Shown: positions 1-8,548 of the stretch, piece after piece
Position numbering within the stretch: the stretch's first letter is position 1
How the letters are laid out: each line of letters begins with the position of its first letter
Origin: Shouchella miscanthi
Lineage (GTDB): Bacteria; Bacillota; Bacilli; Bacillales; Bacillaceae_D
Assembly: GCF_007725405.1 (NCBI RefSeq)
Contig: NZ_CP042163.1
Span: 2,728,001-2,792,000 of the forward strand
Direction of reading: 5' to 3'
Length of the DNA stretch: 64,000 bases
The notes under the pieces: generated by a model
Seen by the model: only the letters and a program-made list of their open reading frames with translations
Told to the model about the DNA's origin: nothing
Databases searched by the model: none
Translations under genes and position numbers: made by a program

Positions 1-1
1 G

Positions 2-439
2 AAACAAGCTCAAGAAGGAAATCAGCTGGACAAAGGAAGCGATTCGTTTAGACAATTAAAAGCATTAGCCAGGCAACATGATACTGTTGCTTCCTTTCTC
101 CATTATATTGACTGTATGACGGTAAAAATAAAAGAACATAAGTACCGTCCCCATTCTTCAGGTGTACAGTTATTAACCATTCATCGTGCAAAAGGGCTAG
201 AGTTTGAGCATGTCTATATTATTGGCTGTGTGGATCGGTCTCTTCCACATGATTATGCCTTAGACGCTTTAAAAGAAGGAGACGAAGCCCCTCTACAAGA
301 AGAGCGACGCTTGTTGTATGTAGCGATGACACGAGCAAAATCACGCTTGTACCTTTCTTCTCCTCTTTATTATTTTGAGAATAGAAGCTTCGCGTCTCGC
401 TTCTTGCTTCCTGTATTAAAAAACCGCTCACGGTCGTGA
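2..439 (+). CDS. UvrD/PcrA-type DNA helicase, C-terminal fragment
   Basis: The reading frame is open from the left edge, so this is only the last 145 codons of a superfamily 1 helicase. Two motifs are visible: TIHRAKGLEF (motif V, ATP and DNA contact) and EERRLLYVAMTRA (motif VI with its arginine finger). An internal ATG at 116 falls mid-domain and is not a start. SF1 enzymes of this class unwind DNA 3' to 5' in repair. Position beside a yjcA-like gene suggests the YjcD helicase of B. subtilis, but that rests on remembered gene order. The stop codon lies inside the downstream terminator hairpin. Confidence 0.85.
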   Translation, partial: KQAQEGNQLDKGSDSFRQLKALARQHDTVASFLHYIDCMTVKIKEHKYRPHSSGVQLLTIHRAKGLEFEHVYIIGCVDRSLPHDYALDALKEGDEAPLQEERRLLYVAMTRAKSRLYLSSPLYYFENRSFASRFLLPVLKNRSRS

Positions 440-449
440 GCGGTTTTTT
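421..449 (+). terminator. Rho-independent terminator of the helicase gene
   Basis: A 12-bp perfect stem (421-432 with 435-446) around a 2-nt core, ending in T444-T449. It overlaps the helicase stop codon. Confidence 0.85.
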
Positions 450-489
450 CCTTTGGACTAGTACAACCTTCCCTGCTCATAGATTGATA

Positions 490-519
490 AAGGAGAAAAA
501 AATGAAAGGTAGGAAATGA
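490..519 (+). other. Possible 5-codon leader cistron coupled to the next gene
   Basis: AAGGAG at 490-495 sits 6 nt before an ATG at 502, which opens a five-codon frame (M-K-G-R-K). Its TGA (517-519) overlaps the ATG at 516 of the glycosyltransferase gene. The best ribosome site of the region therefore serves the mini-frame, and the large gene would be translated by re-initiation. The alternative is initiation at the ATG at 522 using the weaker AGG inside the mini-frame. The layout is seen; its function is inferred. Confidence 0.4.
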
Positions 520-1904
520 CAATGAAGCGACTAACAAGCATTATTATGTTAACGTACAATCAGTGGTCTTTAACGAAGCTATGCTTAGATAGTTTGTTTA
601 AGCATACTGATCAGTCAATGATTGAAGTAATCGTAATTGACAATGGATCCACTGACGAAACCAAAAGCGAATTGGAAAAAGAAGAACGTATTACTTTTAT
701 TGCCAACGACCATAATAAAGGATTTGCAGGCGCATGTAACCAGGGAGCCGATCTAGCAAAAGGAGATGAGCTGCTCTTTTTAAACAACGATACAATTGTT
801 ACCCCACAGTGGCTCACTCGTATGCAACAAACATTAGACTCGGACCAGCATATTGATTTAGTTGGACCGGTTAGTAATTACGTTAGCGGAGAACAGCTTA
901 TTCAAGATCCATACCATTCTCTTGATGACATTGATGAGTACGCTAAGAAAAGACGCGATGTATACGACAAACAAAAGAAATACGTCATGCGTCTCGTCGG
1001 CTTTTGTTTACTCGTTCGTAAAGCTGTTTTTGATCAAATCGGTGGATTTGATGAACGGTTTGCCATTGGCTCCTTTGAAGATGATGATTTTTGCTTACGA
1101 GCCGTTCAATCTGGTTCTCGATTAGCGATTGCCCTTGATGCTCATGTGCATCATCACGGTCATGCTACGTTCACCGGTAGCCCAGAAATTAATTTCAATC
1201 AAACTTACGCAGAAAATTACGCACGCTATGTAAATAAATGGGGCACCGATCTCTCTTATTTTATGCACGGAAGACCAGAGCTTGTTCAAGTCGTGCCTCA
1301 AGATGCAAAACGTATTTTAGATATTGGATGCGGCGCAGGTGCAACTGGTCTACAGTTACTAAATCGGCAGCAATGTAAGCTGGTTGGCATAGAAGGAAAT
1401 GAAAAGATGGCACAGATTGCTCGTAGCTATTATGAGTCCGTCTATACCATCAACATTGATGAAACGATCCCTCCACTGGAAACAGAATCCTTTGACGTTC
1501 TTTTATTCGCTGACGTTTTAGAACATTTAAAAGACCCTTGGAAAACGATTCAAGAATATAGCAAGTTTCTAAAAAAAGACGGAGCTATTATTGCGAGTAT
1601 CCCAAATATTGCTCATGCTGAAGCACTAATTCCACTTTTAACTGGCCGTTTTGATTATCGTGATGCCGGTATACTAGACCGCACACATTTACGCTTTTTC
1701 ACACCACAAACATTGTATACGCTGTTTCCAACTGACCAATTCTCTATTCGCCAACAATTTTCCACACACATTCCTGTCGATGCTAAAATAAGTACATTTT
1801 TTCATGAAGTTAGTTTATTAGGCAAAAAGTTCGATTTAGAGTTAAGTGGATTGTCAGACTTAATCAAAACCTACCAATCAGTCGTTTTGTTTAAGAAGTT
1901 GTAG
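516..1904 (+). CDS. Bifunctional GT2 glycosyltransferase / SAM methyltransferase
   Basis: Two domains. Residues 1 to about 245 form a family 2 glycosyltransferase (GT-A fold) with DNGSTD at 42-47, the LNND metal-binding loop near 89-92 and EDDDF near 188-192. Residues 262 to about 400 form a class I methyltransferase with LDIGCGAGATG at 268-278 and a later FADVLEHL motif. The protein probably adds a sugar and methylates it, or methylates a carrier-linked glycan. It faces the glycosyltransferase on the other strand, and the two genes overlap by 27 bp at their 3' ends. The start could be 516 or 522. Acceptor and donor cannot be told from sequence. Confidence 0.85.
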   Translation: MTMKRLTSIIMLTYNQWSLTKLCLDSLFKHTDQSMIEVIVIDNGSTDETKSELEKEERITFIANDHNKGFAGACNQGADLAKGDELLFLNNDTIVTPQWLTRMQQTLDSDQHIDLVGPVSNYVSGEQLIQDPYHSLDDIDEYAKKRRDVYDKQKKYVMRLVGFCLLVRKAVFDQIGGFDERFAIGSFEDDDFCLRAVQSGSRLAIALDAHVHHHGHATFTGSPEINFNQTYAENYARYVNKWGTDLSYFMHGRPELVQVVPQDAKRILDIGCGAGATGLQLLNRQQCKLVGIEGNEKMAQIARSYYESVYTINIDETIPPLETESFDVLLFADVLEHLKDPWKTIQEYSKFLKKDGAIIASIPNIAHAEALIPLLTGRFDYRDAGILDRTHLRFFTPQTLYTLFPTDQFSIRQQFSTHIPVDAKISTFFHEVSLLGKKFDLELSGLSDLIKTYQSVVLFKKL

Positions 1905-2966
1905 TTGTTCTTTAAAATAAGAACGGTTGTATTCAATTCGGCTATCATCCGGAAGAAACGTTGCTGCCTGTTCATTGTGCTCGTTTGCTTTTTCTGTAAA
2001 CCCAAGCTTGTCGTAACATACCGCTAGTTGAAGATTTGGAATCCATGTTTCGCATGCGACATTTTGGAAGTAAGCATTTTCTTCTTTATTACGTATCGCC
2101 ATTTCATACCAGAATACCGCCTCTGAAAATGCTTGCTTCTCCATAAAGGAGTGACCAATACGGCAGCACGTTTCTGGTTTTGGTTTTCCGTATTCTAATG
2201 CTCGAAATGTCCAATCTTTTGCTACTTTCGGCAAGCCTAGGTTTATATAGCAATCAGCTAATTTGTTACAAGAACGAATGAGGTCTTCTGACCAACCTTT
2301 ATCCGTTTTAATGAATTTCAAATAATACTCAACAGCATCTTCAAACCGACGATGATCTGTTAACTCATTCGCGTAATAAAGCAAGTCTCTTGGAGTAAAC
2401 GCTTCCCCTGACGCTTTCATCCCTTCATAAATATCAAGGTTGCGTGTTAAATCGTGGCCATCATCAGCCGATAAGTGGGTTACAGCAATATCACTATGAT
2501 GCAATTCTCCGTATACTTCTAAATATTCGTGAACCGCTCCGTGCCAGACAAAGCCACGTTCTTTCTTTACGATTCGAAATCGTCTGATACTCGATGTCAC
2601 CCCTCCATTCCCATCAAAAGCTAAATGATAATCCATTGATACAGCATCAACCTTTTCTTCCAGGGTAGACTTTAGTAATTTAAGCTTTTGACGGTCCTCT
2701 TCCTTTAAAATATCATCCGCATCTAGCCACATGACATACGGTTTCGTTGCATAAGAGAACGCTTTGTTTCGTGCTTTAGCGAAGTGATTTACCCAAGTAA
2801 AGTCATACACTTTATCTGTAAACGAAGTAGCAATCTCTTTTGTCCGATCAGTAGAACCTGTATCTAGAATAATAATCTCATCTACTACCTCTTTCACGCT
2901 GGACAAGCAGCGCTCTAACACGGCTTCTTCGTTTTTCACAATTAAGCATAAACTGATTTCAATCAT
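1878..2966 (-). CDS. GT2 glycosyltransferase with TPR-like C-terminus
   Basis: Predicted cytoplasmic glycosyltransferase, 362 aa. The N-terminal GT2 domain opens with the family signature SLCLIVKNEE, then DTGSTD (35-40) and the metal-binding LDADD (81-85). The C-terminal half (about 190-320) is helical with TPR-like pairs, a layout known from peptide or protein glycosyltransferases of Bacilli. The ATG at 2966 is chosen because GGAGGTG lies 6 nt upstream; the GTG 15 nt earlier would place that site inside the gene. A sigma-K-like promoter is upstream, so expression during spore-coat formation is likely. Substrate unknown. Confidence 0.85.
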   Translation of the reverse strand: MIEISLCLIVKNEEAVLERCLSSVKEVVDEIIILDTGSTDRTKEIATSFTDKVYDFTWVNHFAKARNKAFSYATKPYVMWLDADDILKEEDRQKLKLLKSTLEEKVDAVSMDYHLAFDGNGGVTSSIRRFRIVKKERGFVWHGAVHEYLEVYGELHHSDIAVTHLSADDGHDLTRNLDIYEGMKASGEAFTPRDLLYYANELTDHRRFEDAVEYYLKFIKTDKGWSEDLIRSCNKLADCYINLGLPKVAKDWTFRALEYGKPKPETCCRIGHSFMEKQAFSEAVFWYEMAIRNKEENAYFQNVACETWIPNLQLAVCYDKLGFTEKANEHNEQAATFLPDDSRIEYNRSYFKEQLQLLKQND

Positions 2967-2985
2967 CCGAAACACCTCCACAGCC

Positions 2986-3013
2986 CATTTTATGTGTCAG
3001 CATGCTGGGATGT
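2986..3013 (-). promoter_or_regulatory. Sigma-K-like promoter before the TPR glycosyltransferase
   Basis: On the minus strand, GGCAC (AC at 3013-3012), a 17-nt spacer, then CATAAAATG (2994-2986). The sigma-K consensus is AC-N16/17-CATANNNTA; only the last base differs. Confidence 0.5.
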
Positions 3014-3078
3014 GCCTGTATACACATAGGATAAAGATAGCTTTCTACTGTCTACCTTAAGTCTAGATTCTTCGATTG

Positions 3079-4626
3079 CTACATTTTGGAGTAGCTCTCG
3101 TCTCCTTCCCTCATCACTAAAGCCACCTCGAACGGTTTTTTTGTAAATAGATAACGAAAGCCGAGAAGCAACTCACGTATAAGTTCATCCTCAAACATAT
3201 GAAGAAATGGCTGCACATTTACCTCTGGCCCAGCAAACATTGATACGTCTTCAAGTAAAAGGTCAATCTGCAATCTTTCAGGTATACCAACTTGTTGTGC
3301 CTTCATTTGCGGCAAAAGAAACGGCGGTAGAAGCAGGCTTGATAGATGCGCACTTGCTGTAAGATTTAACATGGTTACTAACTGCTGGCCAGAAAAAAAC
3401 ACTGACATGTCTTCGAGTGAAGTAAACAACTGCTCTTGGTTATTGTAAATAAGTGCATCTGGGTGAATCATCGCTTGTTCAACAAACTGAGCGATATGGT
3501 AAACGGTTAATGGTATACAGCCGTGATGAAAGAGACAATAATCTCCTCGCGAAAACCGCTGACCAACTTTAAAAGCAGGCCCCATTTTTTCAATTTGTTG
3601 AAGGCGGAGGTAAGGTTGTTTCATTTGCTCTAGTTGCCAGCATAGTACAGAGCATTCTCCTGAAACAACTGGAATCACTTCTACCGTTTCATTGTGCTGT
3701 AATTGAGCAATCGTTGTTACAAGTGAAGTGTCGTAATGATCATCAATATAGACGCCAAAAGACACAGGTTTTTTCGGCTGATCTTTGCACCACGCCTCTC
3801 TGCATTGTTCAAGCTCTTGCTCATCCCACACTACTTGTATTTCTACGAGATCACGATTACCGTGATGAATTACGTAATGAAGGGCTTCTAACATATCACC
3901 TTGCATACGCTGCATCGCAGTAGAAAGCTGACCGCTTCCTTTTGCTACATGATTCTTTCGAGGTTTATTCATTTTTAAGACATCAATTGTAAAAGGGACT
4001 GTTACGTTCTTTGTTTTCTGTAAAGCCATACTGTTGGCAAGCATCGGATTTACCAATGCAGAAACGCCGATTTCTTGAATTAAGTGATGGCTCATTGTAT
4101 GTGGAATGGTTAAGAGATTTTCTGCTCGAAGGTCTTTTCGACCCTGGATGTGATTTAAAAAATAGCGTCCAGCTGAAATCGTATCTGCTTTATCAAAATG
4201 GGTAATCCAATCAATAGAGTTTAAACTTAAATCTTCTCCGTTTTCAATGGCTACTATAAAAGGGATGTATTGCTCTGCCTGTATAACAATATCGGCGTCT
4301 GTAAACAAATAAATATCTGCATTTGCTGCTTCTGCACCGATAGCACGACCTACATCATTTCCTAGCGGGTAATGAAATTGAATGACTTTAGCACCTTTTT
4401 CACTGGCAACAGCGGCTGTCTGGTCCTTCGAGCCATTTACAACAACAATCAATTCATCAGGCATGAGCCGATTGATTTCATCCAGCACTGCGCCCAGCGT
4501 ATCTTCTTCATTCATAGCCGGCACAATAACAGCTAATCGATAGGCATGATTCCGCTGGACTGGCTGTTTTTGCAGGGGGTGCTCTTTCTTAACACGGTTT
4601 TGATTTTTGCGCTGGAAATATTGCAT
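3079..4626 (-). CDS. GT2-like glycosyltransferase with long C-terminal extension
   Basis: A 515-aa protein. Residues 30-180 look like a GT-A glycosyltransferase: LAVIVPAMNEEDTLG (31-45), VVVNGSKD (61-68) and FTDADI (108-113). The N-terminal 28 residues are basic and rich in Q and K. The region beyond about 240 is unlike any domain I recognise and may bind the acceptor. No membrane segments are seen, so it is cytosolic. AAGGAAGGCGG lies just upstream of the ATG. Its location among sugar-nucleotide and glycosyltransferase genes suggests spore-surface glycan synthesis. Confidence 0.75.
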   Translation of the reverse strand: MQYFQRKNQNRVKKEHPLQKQPVQRNHAYRLAVIVPAMNEEDTLGAVLDEINRLMPDELIVVVNGSKDQTAAVASEKGAKVIQFHYPLGNDVGRAIGAEAANADIYLFTDADIVIQAEQYIPFIVAIENGEDLSLNSIDWITHFDKADTISAGRYFLNHIQGRKDLRAENLLTIPHTMSHHLIQEIGVSALVNPMLANSMALQKTKNVTVPFTIDVLKMNKPRKNHVAKGSGQLSTAMQRMQGDMLEALHYVIHHGNRDLVEIQVVWDEQELEQCREAWCKDQPKKPVSFGVYIDDHYDTSLVTTIAQLQHNETVEVIPVVSGECSVLCWQLEQMKQPYLRLQQIEKMGPAFKVGQRFSRGDYCLFHHGCIPLTVYHIAQFVEQAMIHPDALIYNNQEQLFTSLEDMSVFFSGQQLVTMLNLTASAHLSSLLLPPFLLPQMKAQQVGIPERLQIDLLLEDVSMFAGPEVNVQPFLHMFEDELIRELLLGFRYLFTKKPFEVALVMREGDESYSKM

Positions 4627-4714
4627 TTGCCGCCTTCCTTTCTCTTTTTTGCATCATGAATCGCCTCTTTCGTTCATAAGATGATAGAAATGCCAGCTGA
4701 GAGGACTGAGTAAA

Positions 4715-5125
4715 ATGACACAATCCACTTCACGGCTAACACCCGTACAGCTTCATCAACGTCTCATCCATGCAGAATCAGAAATTGTCCGCTTAAATAA
4801 AGAACTAGAGCGTTATAAAAATGATTATCACTACAACATGATTGATGAATTGCTTGCAGAAAATCAAGACCTTCTTGAAGAGTGCGCGCGATTAAAAGAA
4901 CAGGCATCGGATAACAAGTCGCCTAAAACAAGCCAACAAACGGAAAGTGTTGAACCCGCACCTAAAGTTGAAAAGAAACAGGATGAACAGCAGCATCCTC
5001 ATTCACCAGATGAATCCGTCTTCTTTTCTAGTAAAGCCAGTTTACCGAAGCAACAAGATACGCAAGAAGATTCAAGTCAAACTAGTTGGTTCGCTCGAAA
5101 TATGAAAACTAGATCAAAGAAATAA
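4715..5125 (+). CDS. Small coiled-coil protein of unknown function
   Basis: A 136-aa protein not matched to a family. Residues about 10-65 form a heptad-rich coiled coil (QLHQRLIHAESEIVRLNKEL onward). The rest is polar, rich in Q, S, P and K, and probably disordered, ending in a basic tail. GAGAGGA precedes the ATG. Its 3' end overlaps the epimerase on the other strand by 12 bp. A CATAAGATG box at 4673-4681 resembles a sigma-K -10 but has no good -35. A scaffold or coat-associated role is plausible from location only. Confidence 0.6.
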   Translation: MTQSTSRLTPVQLHQRLIHAESEIVRLNKELERYKNDYHYNMIDELLAENQDLLEECARLKEQASDNKSPKTSQQTESVEPAPKVEKKQDEQQHPHSPDESVFFSSKASLPKQQDTQEDSSQTSWFARNMKTRSKK

Positions 5126-6070
5126 GCGATAATACCGAATAGTGTCTTTTAGCCCATCTGTTAAGGAAACAGATGCCTGATAGTGAAGTATCTTTTCCAT
5201 CTTTTCCGTACAAGGTACGCGCTTCCTCATATCTTCAAAGCCACTCTTATAAACCTGTTTATATGGTATAAACTGGATATCTGATTGGCTATTTGTGAGC
5301 TGAATAATCGACTGTGCAAGTTGTAAAATGGATATTTCCGTGGAAGACCCAATATTAATCACTTCACCATTGCAATGATGGCCAACTGTTCGACTCGTCG
5401 CTTCCACTGTATCTTTCACATACGTGAAGCACCTTGTTTGCTTACCATCGCCATGAACAGAAAGGGGCTCATTTCGTAAAGCAGCTGAAATGAAAATTGG
5501 AATGACCCCTCCATACAAACCCGACTTTGCCCTCGGTCCATACGCATTAAAATAGCGTAAAATTGTCACCGGCAATCCTTTCTTTGCAGCGGCCAAAAAC
5601 ATGTGCTCTTCTAACGCTTTAACTGTCGCATAGCACCAGCGATGGGTACTCGTTGCTCCCACTAACCGATCACCATCTTCTTTATAGGGCAAGTTCTCAC
5701 TTTTTCCGTATACTTCAGAAGTGGATGCAAAAACGACTTTCGTCTTGGAGTTGACTGCTTTCTTCAACACGACTTGCGCAGGGATTAAGTTTCCTGCAAT
5801 AATTTCATCTGGTTCCTCTACACAACGGCGAACACTAAGTGAAGCAGCTAAATGAAACACGACATCAGCCCAGTTAATCCAGCGCTCGGATACATCAGCA
5901 TCTTCTACCCGACTTTTAATAAAAAAGAACCGTTTTGAGCGAACGAATTCTTCCACTAGACGTGTATCTTCCACTTGATCCATGACGCATACCGTGTGCC
6001 CTTCCTGAAGTAGCTTTTCTGTTAAGTGAGAACCAATAAACCCCAGTCCCCCTGTCACCAATATGTTCAT
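5114..6070 (-). CDS. NAD-dependent nucleotide-sugar epimerase/dehydratase
   Basis: Extended short-chain dehydrogenase of 318 aa, the usual length for UDP-sugar 4-epimerases and related decarboxylases. The Rossmann signature GGLGFIGS is at 7-14, FASTSEVYG at 115-122 (catalytic Ser/Thr), the Tyr-x3-Lys pair at Y147 and K151, and RYFNAYGPR at 172-180. It lies 9 bp after the nucleotide-sugar dehydrogenase gene, so the two form an operon and probably act in sequence on one UDP-sugar, oxidation at C6 followed by epimerisation. AGGAGGAG precedes the start. The exact substrate cannot be read. Confidence 0.88.
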   Translation of the reverse strand: MNILVTGGLGFIGSHLTEKLLQEGHTVCVMDQVEDTRLVEEFVRSKRFFFIKSRVEDADVSERWINWADVVFHLAASLSVRRCVEEPDEIIAGNLIPAQVVLKKAVNSKTKVVFASTSEVYGKSENLPYKEDGDRLVGATSTHRWCYATVKALEEHMFLAAAKKGLPVTILRYFNAYGPRAKSGLYGGVIPIFISAALRNEPLSVHGDGKQTRCFTYVKDTVEATSRTVGHHCNGEVINIGSSTEISILQLAQSIIQLTNSQSDIQFIPYKQVYKSGFEDMRKRVPCTEKMEKILHYQASVSLTDGLKDTIRYYRLFL

Positions 6071-6079
6071 ACGCTCCTC

Positions 6080-7333
6080 CTATAACTTGTGAATATGCGG
6101 ACCTTCGACGCTCAAACATTGTTTTGTATCAAAAATGCATTTACTGTGCTGTACAACCTTGTCATAATCAAGATCATCATGATCGGTCAGTAAAACAACA
6201 AGATCAAAGACAGCCAACGTATCTTCTGCGATCGTAATAGATTGATACGCTTGATCGCACAAGGTGTAAACCGGTACAAAAGGATCGTGGTAAGCAATAG
6301 TAAAGCCTGCTTGAATGAGTCGCTCCGCCACTCCTATCGATTTAGACTCTCTCGTATCCCTAGTATTCTTTTTGTAAGAAAGCCCAATTAATAAAATGGC
6401 AGCCTCTTCCACCGAATGAATGAGGGACCGTATTCGCTTGACAATATAATCCGGCTGCTCATCATTAACCGCTTTAGCTAGATCAATAAACCGTGTTGTC
6501 GCTCCAACTTGATTAACCTTCCATTTAAAATAAAGAGGATCAACTGGTATACAGTGCCCCCCTACACCTGGTCCAGGACGATATGCTGAAGATCCATATG
6601 GCTTCGTTTCAGCAGCGAGTAAGACTTCTTCAACGTTAATCTCTAATTCGTAACAGGCACGCGCCATTTCATTCACAAACGATAGATTAATAAAACGCTG
6701 GGTGTTTTCAAACATCTTCACCGCTTCTGCCACTCTTGTTGAACTGACAGGCACGAGCTCTTTAAATATGGTTTCATAAACATCTTTCACTCTCTGTAAA
6801 CATTCCGAAGTCATGCCACTTATTACTTTTGGAACATCGGTTAAATGGAATTGCTTATTCCCTGGGTCGATTCGTTCTGGTGAATAGCCAACAAAAAACG
6901 TTTTTCCGATAAGAAATCCTTCTCTTTCAATAAGAGGCACAACGATTTCTTCTGTTGTTCCTGGAAACGTAGAACTTTCCAATATAAGAAGCTGACCTTG
7001 TTGCAAGTGTGGTGCTAATTGTTTTAAAGCGGTTTGCACATAGCATAAATTGGGAGTCCCGGTACTAGCTAATGGTGTAGGGACACACAAAATAATAACC
7101 GTCGCTTGTTTTGCTTCTTCACACTGGTCTGTTACTGTGAACGATTCGTTCATCAACGCCTCAATCGCTTTATCGTCCACTTCGTTTATATACGAGCGGT
7201 GTCGATGTAAGTCATGTACCTTCCCTTGATCTTGATCAATGCCAATGACACGGTGCCCTCTACGACTACATTCAATGGCTAAAGGCAGCCCAACGTATCC
7301 TAAGCCAACAATGGCTATATTCTGTTTCTTCAT
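6080..7333 (-). CDS. UDP-sugar 6-dehydrogenase (UDP-GlcNAc/ManNAc type)
   Basis: A 417-aa enzyme of the UDP-glucose/GDP-mannose dehydrogenase family that oxidises the C6 alcohol of a UDP-sugar to a uronic acid with two NAD+. GLGYVG at 10-15 binds NAD; GVGGHCIPVDP carries the catalytic Cys (about 261). SPERIDPG favours the UDP-N-acetylhexosamine branch (WecC/WbpA-like) over UDP-glucose. The ATG at 7333 is preferred to a TTG at 7342 because GAGAGG is 10 nt from the ATG but touches the TTG. First gene of the pair with the epimerase. It would supply a uronate donor to the local glycosyltransferases. Confidence 0.88.
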   Translation of the reverse strand: MKKQNIAIVGLGYVGLPLAIECSRRGHRVIGIDQDQGKVHDLHRHRSYINEVDDKAIEALMNESFTVTDQCEEAKQATVIILCVPTPLASTGTPNLCYVQTALKQLAPHLQQGQLLILESSTFPGTTEEIVVPLIEREGFLIGKTFFVGYSPERIDPGNKQFHLTDVPKVISGMTSECLQRVKDVYETIFKELVPVSSTRVAEAVKMFENTQRFINLSFVNEMARACYELEINVEEVLLAAETKPYGSSAYRPGPGVGGHCIPVDPLYFKWKVNQVGATTRFIDLAKAVNDEQPDYIVKRIRSLIHSVEEAAILLIGLSYKKNTRDTRESKSIGVAERLIQAGFTIAYHDPFVPVYTLCDQAYQSITIAEDTLAVFDLVVLLTDHDDLDYDKVVQHSKCIFDTKQCLSVEGPHIHKL

Positions 7334-7487
7334 GTCACACAAACCTCTCTTATTTATCTTTCTGGTACATTTGCCTAATGATCTACACTATTCACCTCAA
7401 AAACAAAACGTTCAGTAAAGCCCTTTTTTAGCGAAAAATGCTTTTCATAAAGAAACGATTTTAGAGAACTGGAGAGCCGAGAGAAAC

Positions 7488-7529
7488 AAAAAACCGTTTA
7501 TCTCTATAGAATAGAAACAAACGGTTTTT
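7488..7529 (-). terminator. Terminator after the 36-aa gene
   Basis: An inverted repeat of about 11 bp (7488-7499 with 7519-7529) with a run of T on the minus strand, starting 4 bp beyond the stop at 7534. A on the other side could let it work both ways. Confidence 0.7.
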
Positions 7530-7533
7530 CTCA

Positions 7534-7644
7534 TTAAGGTCTTTTCTTACCACAACAGCCAGTGTTGTGTTTCTTATCTGCTGCTGGCTTAGCGACTGGT
7601 CTTTGTGTCACGAAATACCCATGTGGATTCTTTTTATATTGCAT
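7534..7644 (-). CDS. 36-aa Cys-containing small protein, candidate coat peptide
   Basis: A short gene found by its signals: AAGGAGAG 7 nt before the ATG, a 36-codon frame and a terminator directly after the stop. The peptide is basic, begins M-Q-Y-K-K-N-P-H-G-Y and ends with a G-C-C-G-K-K motif. I know no family for it. A sigma-K-like promoter lies upstream, divergent from that of the 233-aa Cys-rich protein. Small Cys- and Lys-bearing peptides are typical of cross-linked spore coats, which makes a structural role likely. That function is inference. Confidence 0.65.
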   Translation of the reverse strand: MQYKKNPHGYFVTQRPVAKPAADKKHNTGCCGKKRP

Positions 7645-7680
7645 TATAATCTCTCCTTATCTAGAAAAATGAACGCCTTC

Positions 7681-7708
7681 TATTCTATGCAAAGAAAAGA
7701 AAGTTTGT
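7681..7708 (-). promoter_or_regulatory. Sigma-K-like promoter for the 36-aa gene
   Basis: Minus strand: AC at 7708-7707, a 17-nt spacer, then CATAGAATA at 7689-7681, a full match to CATANNNTA. The ATG is 37 nt downstream of the -10 box. Confidence 0.6.
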
Positions 7709-7729
7709 TTAAGGTTTAAAAATAAGCGC

Positions 7730-7756
7730 ACATATTTAGACAACAGTCATACTATA
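7730..7756 (+). promoter_or_regulatory. Sigma-K-like promoter for the Cys-rich 233-aa gene
   Basis: GCAC with AC at 7730-7731, a 16-nt spacer and CATACTATA at 7748-7756, a full match to the sigma-K pattern. Predicted transcription would start near 7763 and give a leader of about 75 nt. Confidence 0.6.
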
Positions 7757-7836
7757 CAGTAGTCCGAACGCCTTTAGTTGCTTTGTTATTTTTAACAACT
7801 GCCTACTAACGGTTAAAATTAAAAGGAGGTCCCTCC

Positions 7837-8538
7837 ATGAGTCACGATCATGAAAAACACAATGTTTGCATTAGTGTCCCGAAGGTCTTTGATTGGGTGA
7901 CACGTCAAGTTGATTTACCAACACTTAGCTTTAGAGAGCCTGAACTTTCAACGCTCTTCCCTGATTGCACAGGTCCAACACCGGGACCAGGCTCACTATG
8001 CGCTTTACTACAGGCATTCCCGAACTACCAAACGGTTTGCCGTGTGTTAGAAAATTCACTTCTAACAAACGAAGTAACAAACCCATTCGGCCGTACAGAA
8101 GTTGAAGTTACGTTACCGAACGGTGAAGAAGTATGCTTAGAAAAAGTAAAAGTATTAGCGAAAGGATTAATCGAGGTTGATATTCTAGATGAGCTTGGGA
8201 ACCTAATCTGTACCTCAGATCCAATTGATTTCGCAACGATTCAAACGTTTTATCTTTGTGCTCCTGAGGGCACATCTGTAGATGCATTTATTTCTGCAGG
8301 TCAGTGCGACGCGGAAGTAGTTTGTGATGCCAACTTCTCCCAACTCGATATTTCATTCTCGTTCTGCTTAGATGTTCACGTATTTGCTGATGTTCGCTTA
8401 GAAATTGAAGCAGCTTACTGTAAGCCAAGACATGAGTTCCCAGTATCTGATGTCATTTGCAGCGAGAACAAATTCCCACCTCAGTGCCCGGTTGTATTCC
8501 CTGGCAAAGGGTTCGGAAAGAAATCGCCTGTTAACTAA
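7837..8538 (+). CDS. Cys-rich 233-aa protein, candidate spore-coat or surface protein
   Basis: Not assigned to a family. It has 13 cysteines spread along its length, no signal peptide and no membrane segment. A proline/glycine stretch (TGPTPGPG) lies near residue 50; the body alternates hydrophobic and polar residues as in beta-rich proteins. The C-terminus is short and basic (KGFGKKSPVN). AAAAGGAGG is 7 nt before the ATG. Late mother-cell expression is supported by a sigma-K-like promoter. It lies where B. subtilis has its Cys-rich CotXYZ proteins, but I see no clear homology to them. Coat or exosporium function is inferred. Confidence 0.7.
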   Translation: MSHDHEKHNVCISVPKVFDWVTRQVDLPTLSFREPELSTLFPDCTGPTPGPGSLCALLQAFPNYQTVCRVLENSLLTNEVTNPFGRTEVEVTLPNGEEVCLEKVKVLAKGLIEVDILDELGNLICTSDPIDFATIQTFYLCAPEGTSVDAFISAGQCDAEVVCDANFSQLDISFSFCLDVHVFADVRLEIEAAYCKPRHEFPVSDVICSENKFPPQCPVVFPGKGFGKKSPVN

Positions 8539-8548
8539 ACAAGCGTAG

